Source: Druceiella hillmani (taxonomy: Eukaryota > Arthropoda > Insecta > Lepidoptera > Hepialidae). From it: a stretch of DNA of 64,000 bases. The notes under the pieces were generated by a model. That model ran no database searches. It was not told where the DNA came from and was given only the letters and a program-made list of their open reading frames with translations. Location of the stretch: assembly GCA_039881145.1 (NCBI GenBank), contig JAYKKI010000016.1, positions 9,077,001-9,141,000 on the forward strand. Direction: 5' to 3'. Below are positions 25,289 through 35,350 of this stretch, piece by piece. Within the stretch, counting starts at the first letter, position 1, and each line of letters opens with the position of its first letter. The position numbers and the translations under genes are program-made.

Positions 25289-25331
25289 ATTTACGGGTTT
25301 TTTTATATTATCATTTACAAAACCCGTAAAT
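25289..25331. repeat. 13-bp perfect inverted repeat
   Basis: ATTTACGGGTTTT (25289-25301) and AAAACCCGTAAAT (25319-25331) form a stem with a 17-nt AT loop. It looks like a bacterial terminator hairpin, but in this eukaryotic context it is only a palindrome. The overlapping frames at 25040-25231 (minus) and 25107-25355 (plus) are not supported as genes. Confidence 0.75.
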
Positions 25332-25609
25332 GTTGAAAAAATCATGGGATTTTGAATCATTTCCTATGAAATGGTATATCATTTTATGAAGATGGCTGAG
25401 TTAATTAAGGTCATCTTTCCTCTCTCTGCTACAGTAAGGAATCTTATGAAGATGCAAATGAATATATAAAAAAACCTGTGCCATATGAGCAGATCTCATA
25501 CTGCGGGAGTTCCATATATATTTAGGTACATGTAAAGATTTGAACATTCAAGGGTTCCTTTTTTTCTATTAAACTATTTATAAATGTTTATATTATTTAT
25601 CACCGTGAT

Positions 25610-25980
25610 GATGTATAGCCAAATGTATTTTTCACAGGCATAAAAATACATAAATTTCTCAAAAGCTTAAAATTCTGAATATATTTCTGAATTTCTTATA
25701 GCTGTATTTCAGATATATTTCTGAATATATAGCTATAAATAACCCATTGAAACGATAACTACGCTATGTAAAAAATTGAAAAAAAATTGTGCAACTAATC
25801 TCACTCTTTTAAATTACCACTAAAATATCTTGAAAGGTTAACTTCAAGTTTCAAATATTTACATCAAATGATTTCTCTGAAAGTCGTCTGTAACAGACAT
25901 ACAGATAGACAAAGATGTGAGTTATTTTATTAGGAAACCTTTTTTCTTTTGTTGCACGGTACTTTTGGAATGTCACCACT
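25610..25980 (+). repeat. Dispersed repeat family 1, diverged copy
   Basis: Landmarks in order: ATGATGTATAGCC, CACAGGCATAAAAATACATAA, AACTTCAAGTTTCAAATA (about 25840), GTCGTCTGTAACAGACATACAGATAGACAAA (in pieces, about 25884-25913), TTATTAGGAAACC, and GTTGCACGGTACTTTTGGAA. Order and strand match the copies at 6980, 8200 and 12060. A short imperfect duplication (ATATTTCTGAAT, three times near 25678-25725) lies inside. Confidence 0.55.
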
Positions 25981-28081
25981 ATTAATCTATATTAAGGTGC
26001 GAACTCAATTAAAGCTTTTGGCCTGCTTTTCAAAATCTTATTTAGAAAATAGTCTAATACGACCAACAAGAACTACTTAATAAACAATTGAGTTTCAAAA
26101 TTATAAAAAGCAAACCACTATGTGACGTTAATTACGCGTCTGCCCTTAATTTAGTCCCACGTAAATATATTTTTATTCACGTAATGCTTTAATATTGCGC
26201 CAAACTATATTGATATAGAACAATTATTTTTTAGCCTGATTAATTCCATAAGTAGCTAATAAGAGTTGCAAATACGTGATTTAGAATATTTGTTCTGCAG
26301 TGGCAATTAAAACTGTTTACTAATTTAATAGGTGATGTTGGTTTTAAATAATTTGGTATATATTTGTTTTACTTTTAACATGCAGATGATTTGAGTTTTC
26401 AGAAAATGTTATACTTAATATTATTTTTTTCATCCTTAAACCTCAAACAACCTCAACAACATATATAAATCATATTATTTAAAGCCATCTATTTTTAACT
26501 TAATATTATAAATTTAAAACAAAAAAAACCACTAGAAATCCACAATTGTAAACCTGGACTAGAGAATCGTGAGACGGTAAAGGGGTATAAAATATTGCCA
26601 TGTCTCCGTCATTATTATGAAGCGTGAATTTTCGAGGATAATAAACATATGTGCGTATGTTATTAAAAAACGGTCTATTTATACTCAAACGGGCTAGTTT
26701 TTTTATTCAGGTCTGAACCACTTTTTATAAGGATATGACTTCTACTTTTTTCTGGTAATATCGTACGAATAAATTTTCGGCTATATTTAGAATAGCAGGA
26801 AATACTACGTTACTACAAAACTATTTGTCAGTACGATACATATTTATTCTTTCGTAAATATAATTACTATGCAAAATTTTGGAGCCGAACATTTTTAAAA
26901 ATTTAAAAAGCCAAGCATATAATAAGAAGCGGAGATTGTATAGATTTTTGCGATTCCATATGAGAAAAATAAATTATATGTGCTTATCAATCGAAACGAA
27001 AAAAAATGGAAATATATGCAGGTCGAATCTACTAAATTTTCCTTGACTTTTTGAAAGACAAAAGTTTAAATGTTAAGGGAGCATTTCTTTTCTTTTAAAG
27101 AAAAAGTCCGAAGTCAAAACGAATATTGGTCTCCAATTTCGTAACTTTTGAAAACGTACATACGCAACTGATTATTTACCTCCTTGGTTAATATGATGTA
27201 TATTTACTCTTCATAAAGGGTTCTATGTATTTCGTGATTATCCAGTAATATTTTCTTCATATATACTAATTTTCATTGGGCATCTAAACACTTTCGCAAC
27301 ACAATATTAAATATCATTGACCTCCTAAATACTTTCAACAGACATCCATATTTTCTGCTAAAGAAAGTAAAAATCTCAAGTTCTTTCTCATAAATATTCT
27401 AATTTTTTTCTGAAGCCCCTCATGAAAAAATATAGATTCAAAAAAAAAATTTTTTTATAGAAAATCTATAAAAAACATTATGTTTTTAATGGCGTCAACT
27501 AAGAATCTGATCAATTAAATGGGTAAAGGTTATTCCCGTAGAAAAAAATATAATGACTAAGATATTAGTCCTTTGTGCCACTTTGTTCTGCCAAAAGTAT
27601 GTCTGCCGATTAATGTTATTTGTGAACATATTCATATTGTCCATCATAGGCTATTCTCATATACGTAATATTCCTGAATTGCTAAGTGATCAACAATTGA
27701 TGCTTTATTATAGTTGTAAAAAACACATATTTAAAATAATATTTTTGTCCCTAGGTTGGTACTAAAATTGTTGTGATTGTGTCCAGTATAAAGTATTACG
27801 CACTTCTACACAACATTTTCAAACGGCATGTCAAATGATTCAACGTTACAAGGTAAGGAAACAACCCTATTAAAAAACAGCATATACATATAAATGGGAC
27901 AGATCAAACGGTGATGGTTTATGTCTTAAATATTTATTTTGAAACGCAAACAAGGAATGTTATAAAACTGCTTACGTCAAGATAACCGTAATTACGTACC
28001 TACTATAAATATAACTATACATATCATCCTTTAAAATTCAAGTTTTTGTTGAAATTCCATTAAGAGTTCATAACGCCCAAT
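25981..28081. other. AT-rich DNA, no gene seen
   Basis: Open frames here are short and hydrophobic. A palindromic A10/T7 run near 27440-27460 is the only local structure seen. No repeat family member is recognised. Confidence 0.55.
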
Positions 28082-28094
28082 AATTTTCATTTAT

Positions 28095-28365
28095 CCACAA
28101 TTAAATGAAACTACGTGATATAGTATTATTTCTCCTTTCTTTAAGTTCTTTATCACGACCTAGATTTCGTTGTATTACAACATCTTCAGGTGGGCTATTA
28201 GCAAAGATTAAAACCCTAATCTTTGCTAATAGCCCACCTGAAGATGTAATAAAACGAAACCTAGGACATGGTAAAGAACATAAAGGAGGTAGAAATAATA
28301 CTATATCACGTAGTTTCATTTAATTATGAATAATGCATTTCTACAAATTAGCGCCAAATCTATTC
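28095..28365 (+). mobile_element. Hairpin element family, near-intact copy with target duplication
   Basis: The left arm (about 28097-28210) and right arm (about 28217-28328) are near-perfect reverse complements around a loop of about 6 nt. Each contains CACAATTAAATGAAACTACG at its outer end and CATCTTCAGGTGGGCTATTA near the loop. After the right arm comes a tail of about 40 nt (AATAATGCATTTCTACAAATTA, GCGCCAAATCTATTC) shared with other copies. The insertion is flanked by the direct repeat AATTTTCATTTAT (28082-28094 and 28366-28378). The two mirrored 72-codon frames on opposite strands come from the symmetry, not from genes. If transcribed, it would give a dsRNA stem of about 110 bp. Confidence 0.85.
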
Positions 28366-28378
28366 AATTTTCATTTAT

Positions 28379-31300
28379 TTAATTTTACGCAAGTTGTAAC
28401 AAGAACGATAAAGCCTTTGATTGTGAATTTATCGACTTTTAAGTAACAGTACTCTCTGTAACTTAATTTACTTTTTTATTTTAAGAAAAAAGATCTTTGT
28501 CGTATCGTTGCGATCTAAGTCAGATGTTATCTTTTCTTTAAAGCATGTACAGCATAATATAATGATGTAAATAATTTTAACGCCTCCTTGTTGACAATAA
28601 TTAAACAACTAGTACTAATTTAAGCCAATATAATTCCTTAAATTCATTTTAAAGTGTTTTATTTTGTCTTATTCTTACTTTGCCGTAAGTAGCCGGATGA
28701 AAAACTTTATCTTCGAAGTGATTTTATATTGGTATCCATGTAGTGGTTTGAAATTTTATCAAAACTGAAGAGAGAATGAATCATTAACTTTTATTTTACT
28801 GATAACCATATATTTAAGTTTTTCCCCGCCCATGACAGTAATGCTTGGTGATATAAGAAATATAAATTTAAATTCGTGGAAGTAAATATTGCTAAGACAT
28901 TTTCAGCGACATTAAAAGTGTGTAAGTTTAGTCTGTGTTTTTTAAATTTTATATTTTTAACGTGATAATTTTTGTCATGAGAAATTGATTGTCATTTATC
29001 TGTTTGTTTTGAAAAAAATTCATTGCCATTAAAATATAATTCTTTGATCTCTTAATAATATTGGGTACCTTTTTATAGACAAGGTCATTATTTTTCATGT
29101 ATGTACTACTATTTGTTCCTACCAAAAGCATTTTACTTAAAATTACATAAAGTAAAATTGTATTTAGGCAAGTATTTAAATCATTCAATTATGTTATAAT
29201 TATAGTTTTGTTTGCATATACAATGGAAAAAATTTGAGCAAGTCAAAGACTTCCCCTTTATAAAAAAAACTTATATTTCTACAGTTAAGACAGATGGTTG
29301 AAAATTGACTCAGAAGAGAAACCTGCGAAAATGGACCGAGTGTTACCAATATGAAACATAATATTAAAGCAGTTGGTATTTTTTAGAATATAAAACATTT
29401 CACGGATTGATAAAGGAGCAGAACTTAAAATAAAATTTGTTAACATAATACAAAACGAAAATTCCCTCTCAAACGCGCATTTATTATGTTCTTAATACAC
29501 CAAATATTTTGAATAAGGAGTCAAAATAAAATTAGTAAATTTAAAAAAATTTTGGAAATGATTCCAAAAAATATCTTTATCTTTTTAAATATGTAACTAT
29601 TGCCTAAACAAAGTAAAAATAAACTTTTAACCGACTTTGAAATTCGTTCTTTTAAACTCAAGGTCAATATTTTTGCAAAAATCTATTTATTTTTCACTCT
29701 ACGTTTTTATGCATTTAAATGGATTTTTTCTGGATTCATAAAGGACTAGTATATTAAATCTGTATATGGAGGAATTAATAATATATAATCTGCGTTTAAT
29801 ATCGCTGGTAAAATAGAGTTGAGTTGAATAGAAATAGAATCTAAAAACTATTACGAAAAATAATCCTTTTTTACATTAAAATTGCATTTTTCTGACAAGT
29901 TGAACAAAAGTTTTAATGGGCTAATTTTTCCTCAGAGGATTGTAATTTTTGTTTTTGTTACACCTTCAACATTTTATAGATTTTGGTTATCCTTCGGTGT
30001 AAAAAGTTACAATATATTTGAATTTAAGACAAAATACCAAAGTTTCTTCATTTCCTTTCACATAAATTGTTCAGAACAGAAAATATTTTTAACTAAATAA
30101 TAAGATGACCTATCATAAAGTGACAAATTGTTTTTGAATAATTTGTAAATTTTGCATTTGGGCGAACTGAAAATATAATTAAATTAAAATTATATACTTC
30201 TGGCTGGCGCAGTATTGCAGCAAGGGCATTTAGATGAGGAATATGGCGCTTGGCTATTAGATTTCTGGTGGGTGTTAGAAATGGAAAAATAGGCAATATT
30301 TAGTTTTAAAAGAGATTATTCAGATATTTGTTTATTTTTCTAGATATCATATGTAAAAAAAAGTGAAATGATATATAATTTCAATGTTGAGAATATTGTG
30401 TGTATATTAGATATGTAAACTGATAATGGAAATTCTACTGTCTTGTGAGATATCGTATTACTTATATTGGAAGCAACAAGAACTTATTTAGTCATTATTT
30501 GCTCTGACTTCATTTACAATTTCTACCAAAAATAAGTACACGATGAGAATAATTTAAATAAAGAGATGAACAATAATATTATATAAATAAATTCGAAAAC
30601 TTTAAATTAAAATAAATCAACACAGACATTCATTATCTTTCTAAGGCATGCTTATTCTCGTTTTAGAATACAAAATTAATTCCGAAAGCAGCATGACTTT
30701 ATAAAGCTTGGTTGCAGTGAAACTGGATTACGCAGATTATGTGACACGGGCGGTCACCTGTCGAAAGATATTCCGCTAAATGTGAATACGCTGGCTGTAA
30801 CTATCACGTTCGCCACATAGTTGTTCAATTTGCAGTATCTAACTCCGAACACTCAACCACTGAAAATAAATAATGAACAGAGTATATTACTAGCATGAGT
30901 GTGTTGAAAGTCAAATACATTTATAGTAGAGTGGTATTAATTTTTTTTACTGTCCCCCTTTTATATTTAAAAAAAATTAGATTAGTCATTTGGCACTTGT
31001 TTCGAAACGACACAAATTATAATACTACAATTAGTTTAAAAAAAAGCTTGTAATGTATTGGGTATGAATTGCAAACAATTAACGAGAAAAGAAAAGAAAT
31101 GTTCCAAAAATTTTAAGCTGGAGAAAAAGTATCGCATGAGGAACAATTTTTTAAAACAATAAAAATATAGAAAACCCGAATGAATTTGGAAATAGAAAGA
31201 GCCCATTTTTTATATCATAATGTAATATGGAGAAGAATTAAATGCAGATGAATTAATAAAATTATTTCAATATATTGCACAGACAACGTCATGGTGTTCA

Positions 31301-33097
31301 TTTGGTATACCATTAATTTAATAATATAAAGAAATTGTTTCTTAGATATTTCCCTTAATAACTAATTACAATATTTGATTTCTTTTGTGTTTTGAAAGTT
31401 AGTACAGTTTTACGTAAGTTGTTTTTAGTTAGAAAAAACTTAGGATAAATTTTCATACAATTTCCTTATATTTTGTGCATCAATGTTTTTTTTTGTTTAA
31501 ATTGCTTTACGACAAGTATCAAAAGGTCTAAAAAATAAGGAACTTGGAGAAAATCTCAAGGGTATATTTATCAATCCGCACATTAATACTTCGATTTTAT
31601 TTCTAACCCGCAGCTAATGTTATTCCTTTACTTTTTAATCTTTTCATGACGGTTCTGTAAAAAAAATAAAAGACAATAAAGCATCATATTTTAGGCTCAT
31701 TTTTTGTACAGTATGTAAAATACAGAAAATTTTTTGGTAGGGCTAAATACATTTGTTTCAAATGATGGTTTTTATTAAAATAAGGTGGGTTTTTACATTA
31801 AACATGCCTTCAGTTCAAAAAGTTTTAACCGTATTATTATGGATAATCCGCGTCCAAAAAATATTTACACTAGAATGATAAAAAGTGTTGACTTCCTCAT
31901 TTAGTGCCACAAAAAAAATATAGCAAACCTTATAGTTATTTTTAAAACGACAAAGTATAAACTTAGAAAAGGTCTATAGCGTTTATTTATTTCTAAAATA
32001 GTTGCAGTGAACCCAAGCATGTAAAGAAAGACAAAAACTCCTAAAAAATTTCTACAAACATTGTAATTAAAACTTTTATACAAATCCAAAGTCTAAGATA
32101 TCCCGGACCAATTTTATGTAATTTACCATAGAAAGATTTGGTTCCGCGACACATCGGGAAAGTTAAAAATGCGGTCGTTGCAAATTGTTTTCGCATTAGT
32201 ATTTTTACCTGATTCGTCAAAGGATTTTTTTCACATTTTTGGTGATTACATTTTTATTACAATGAAGTTTATTGGGCTAATTACGTAAATTCTATTTAGC
32301 TTTTTTTGTGGACGTATTATAAAATTGAAATATCCTATTTTCTTTTCGCTTTTCATAAAGGGAATTAGTATTATCGTCGTTTTAATCACGTTTAATTTAT
32401 ATTCTTATTAGATTTGATCCGCCGCATCACTCGCGTGGGAAAGGAAAATTGTAGCGGTGTATTGAAAAATAATATTCCTCTAAAATTATTGAAATTTATC
32501 ATATATGTGAATACTTATCTCATGCAACATTAAAAATATCTTACCTTCGTGCACACGAAATTTTATGGAAAAAGATTTAGTAGATTTAGCAATAAAATGA
32601 ACAATAATACTAACTTTTGTATCTGAAATACTATTTTTTAATAAAAACTAAATATTAGCAAACTCACAATAGGATACAAATTTCAGTAAATAGTATAATT
32701 AATGGTCACGATAATATTTTTGCATAACGTTTTATTTCAAAATATAATATTTTGGGGGTGTAGAAAAATTGTTGTCATTTTTATTCTTTAACATAATACT
32801 ACAGAGATCTACCTATATAAGTAAAAAAAACATGTTAATAGTATTACACTTCCAATGTAACTTTAAATAGTGTAAATAAAAATATAGTTCAATTACAGAA
32901 TAGTAGGTATGCGTACGAGTCACAAAGTTCGCGAAATAGAGGGCAGTGTGTAGGGTTTGCTTACTTACATAGTCGCTAATAGGAGACTCTTTACGAGTAT
33001 ATACTCGTAAAACAATTTTTCCTTATATTAGTCATTAAATACTGGGCTATCATTAATCAAGCAACTCATTCTTGAAAAAGTCATTGACTAAGGAGGA
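28379..33097. other. AT-rich DNA, no gene seen
   Basis: No gene is supported. A GC-richer islet at 30680-30850 (GGTTGCAGTGAAACTGGATTACG, then GACACGGGCGGTCACCTGTCG, then GTAACTATCACGTTCGCCAC) and a short coding-like patch at 30188-30292 differ from background. A perfect 22-bp palindrome lies at 32990-33011 (TTTACGAGTAT and its mirror). Confidence 0.5.
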
Positions 33098-33930
33098 AAT
33101 CAAATTTTGAGCTGTCATCAAGTTTCTCACAAAGCGAGTAAAAACACCACAAGTCATATTAAATGAGATGTTATCGATGTACGAACACACTTGTCCTTAT
33201 AAAACCATTATTTATAAGTGAAATAATCTCTCCAAACAAGGCAGAGATTCGATAGAAAATAACTCACGCTTAAGACGACCGATAGAGGTCACTTCCTCTT
33301 GTTGAATAGATTATATCGAAAGATGCCCGATCAAAAAGAAGCCGTTGGAAACATGGTTGGAGTATCTTATAGAATTATTTTGTTTGGTTAAATATCATTA
33401 TTATTATCGTGTCAAGATGGTCATAAAAAATAATTGGCAATATAAATATATTATTACAATTAATCTTCATGACTATCTTGGCACGTTCAAAGTCAGCGCA
33501 AGATGGGTGCCGATAATCTTACGCCGCTGCAAGAGCGACAATCTGTCGAGTGTTCACGCGAATTTCGAATCTCAGTAGAGAGAATAAGGTTAAATTTTGA
33601 GTTGAATTTTTATAGGGGTAATGAAACCTGCATTCAATATTACGAGTCTGAACCCAAGCAGAAGTACATGCAGTGGCATAAAAAGGATATCTCATCCCCA
33701 AAGAACTTCAACGAATCGCAATTGGTCAGTTGAGTATTTTGCTAGCGTACTGGGATATGTTAAACAAGTATTTAAATAGAAAAGGTGAGAAAAATTAGAG
33801 ATAGGTGTGCAGTTTTTGCGTAACAATACACCTGCACAAAAGAGCCATGTTGTGGTTTTCAAATATTGCTACACCCACTTTACAGCACAGACTTAGTTCT
33901 CTGCGAATATTAATGTTTCCCAAAAAATAA
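33098..33930 (+). pseudogene. mariner-family transposase pseudogene
   Basis: Fragments of a Tc1/mariner (DD34D-type) transposase appear in order on the plus strand but in shifting frames with stops. They are AVIKFLTKRVKTPQ at about 33113 (N-terminal helix-turn-helix), GRDSIENNSRLRRP at about 33245 (GRP-like linker), NMVGVSYRI at about 33350 (second HTH), LGTFKVSARWVP at about 33478, QERQSVECSREF at about 33528 and GNETCIQYYESEPKQ at about 33616. The last corresponds to the family's DETW-IHHY-PE-KQ catalytic motif, with N in place of the first catalytic D. FLRNNTPAQKSHVVV at about 33816 matches the H/QDNAP-H motif, and LLHPLYSTDL at about 33870 matches the PHPPYSPDL block. An intact family member has about 345 residues in a 1.3-kb element. 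This copy is inactive, and I could not identify its terminal repeats. About 150-200 bp after the pseudogene lacks any recognisable transposase tail. Confidence 0.85.
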
Positions 33931-34271
33931 ATAAAACTTTGTGAAAAAAATTCAGGGATCGTGGTTAAATATGCAATTTTACATTATTACACGATAAAAT
34001 ATTTTTGAGGGTATAAATAAATTAATCATCAGATTTGAAAAATGTGTTAAGGGTTAAGGGAATTAAAATACATTGTTATTAATATTTAAGGATTTTATCA
34101 ATATATGTTGGTTTTGCTAATGGCATATCATATTTTTTTTATTTCTTCTTTAGTTTAGAAAACGCGTATTAGGTAAAGCTAATTTAGCCGAGGGAATGTT
34201 AGTTTCTTCCGATAATACAATTAAAATTTCAGATTAAACTAGTACTACCTAGGCAAAACTGTCGAGTTACA

Positions 34272-35350
34272 TTGGTTATATCAATAGGTGTTATTTATTT
34301 GAATGCTTTTGTACCGGTAAAACTGGTGTTTAAATCGTAGACGTTAGTTTCTTAAATATTATAATTATAATTATTGAAATAAAAATAAATTTTCTTGTAG
34401 AATTAATATAATGTATAAAAATTTTACATATGAATGATACATGAACTAGGAAAGGATATTTTCTTTTAAACATAATACTAAGCCGTCTTTTAATTTTGTC
34501 TCGGATATAATATTGGTTGTCATCACAATATCAGTACATAGATTTTCGATACATTTTATCCAATTTTTACAAAATATTTATGTTTAGGTTTTAATATAAA
34601 AAATATATATTTATGTAATGATATCTGTGGTATTATTAGAAAATAAAAACAAAAACGCTGGGCTCCACAGACTTGGTAATACATTAAGGTATTCCATAAG
34701 ATGCTGTGTTATAACTAATAATTTTTGCAGAGATAAAGAAGGATATGCATTTTGGAAGGAATGAAGGATATGATTTTAGTCAAAAGGTAATTTCTTATAT
34801 AACGAATTATGTAATGGAATTTGCGACGTTAATAAGGACCAACGCATGCTTTATAGCGGGGGACTTGGGAAGCAGAAAGTGGAGTGTTGCAATTTGTTTC
34901 ACATTTCATTAAATCTTATTCTAATTTAACGTTATTTTATGGAAAACTTAAAAAAAATTTAATTTTTTAAAATTTATGTTTTAGTTGCCGATTCCCAATC
35001 GCTTCTTAAAATTTGGTCACTGACCAAAATTTATTCCTGTATATACCATTAGTTACACCGTTCTCAAGAGAACATTTTCTACTCGCGCCACTCGAAAATA
35101 TTAAAAATGTATAGAAAATCCATGTACTGATATCGAGATGATAACCAATATTATGTTCGAGGAAAAATAATATATGGCTCAGTATTATGTTTAAAAAAAT
35201 ATTCTTCTGTTAGTTTATGCAACATTTGTATGTGAAAATTTCTTTTTATTTCCATGATTATAATGTTAAAAAAACTAACGTCTACCGTTTAAATACAAAT
35301 TTCACCGGTATAAAAGCATTAGAATAAATAATGCCTATTGATATAACCAA
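34272..35350. mobile_element. Long inverted-repeat (foldback-like) structure, about 1.1 kb
   Basis: The left arm 34272-34558 and right arm 35103-35350 are reverse complements at roughly 75-85% identity, with indels. Matching blocks from outside in are GGTTATATCAATAGG, TTTATT..AATGCTTTT, ACCGGT, GTAGACGTTAGTTT, GAAATAAAAA, TTTTAAACATAATACT, ATAATATTGGTT and ATATCAGTACAT. About 545 bp of non-repeated spacer separates the arms. This is either a non-autonomous DNA element with long terminal inverted repeats or two opposite-facing copies of one repeat. Flanking duplications are not evident. The spacer has no long reading frame. Confidence 0.7.
35012..35028. promoter_or_regulatory. IR1 nuclear-receptor-like palindrome (ecdysone response element type)
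   Basis: TTTGGTCACTGACCAAA is an 8-bp perfect inverted repeat with a one-base spacer. GGTCA-N-TGACC is the IR1 arrangement recognised by the insect ecdysone receptor/USP heterodimer (known family preference). It sits in the spacer of the large inverted repeat. Function is inferred from the motif alone, and a palindrome of this kind can occur by chance. Confidence 0.3.

Noticed and set aside
25289..25331. Hairpin resembling a rho-independent terminator
   Set aside because: The context is eukaryotic, with no upstream gene and no U-tract logic; kept only as a palindrome.
25040..25355. Opposite-strand frames of 63 and 82 codons
   Set aside because: No recognisable motif, no start context, and low-complexity flanks. 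Each may be the other's antisense.
28101..28323. Two 72-codon frames on opposite strands with the same start (MKLRDIVLF)
   Set aside because: They are mirror images caused by the hairpin's inverted arms. The open frame follows from symmetry, not from a gene.
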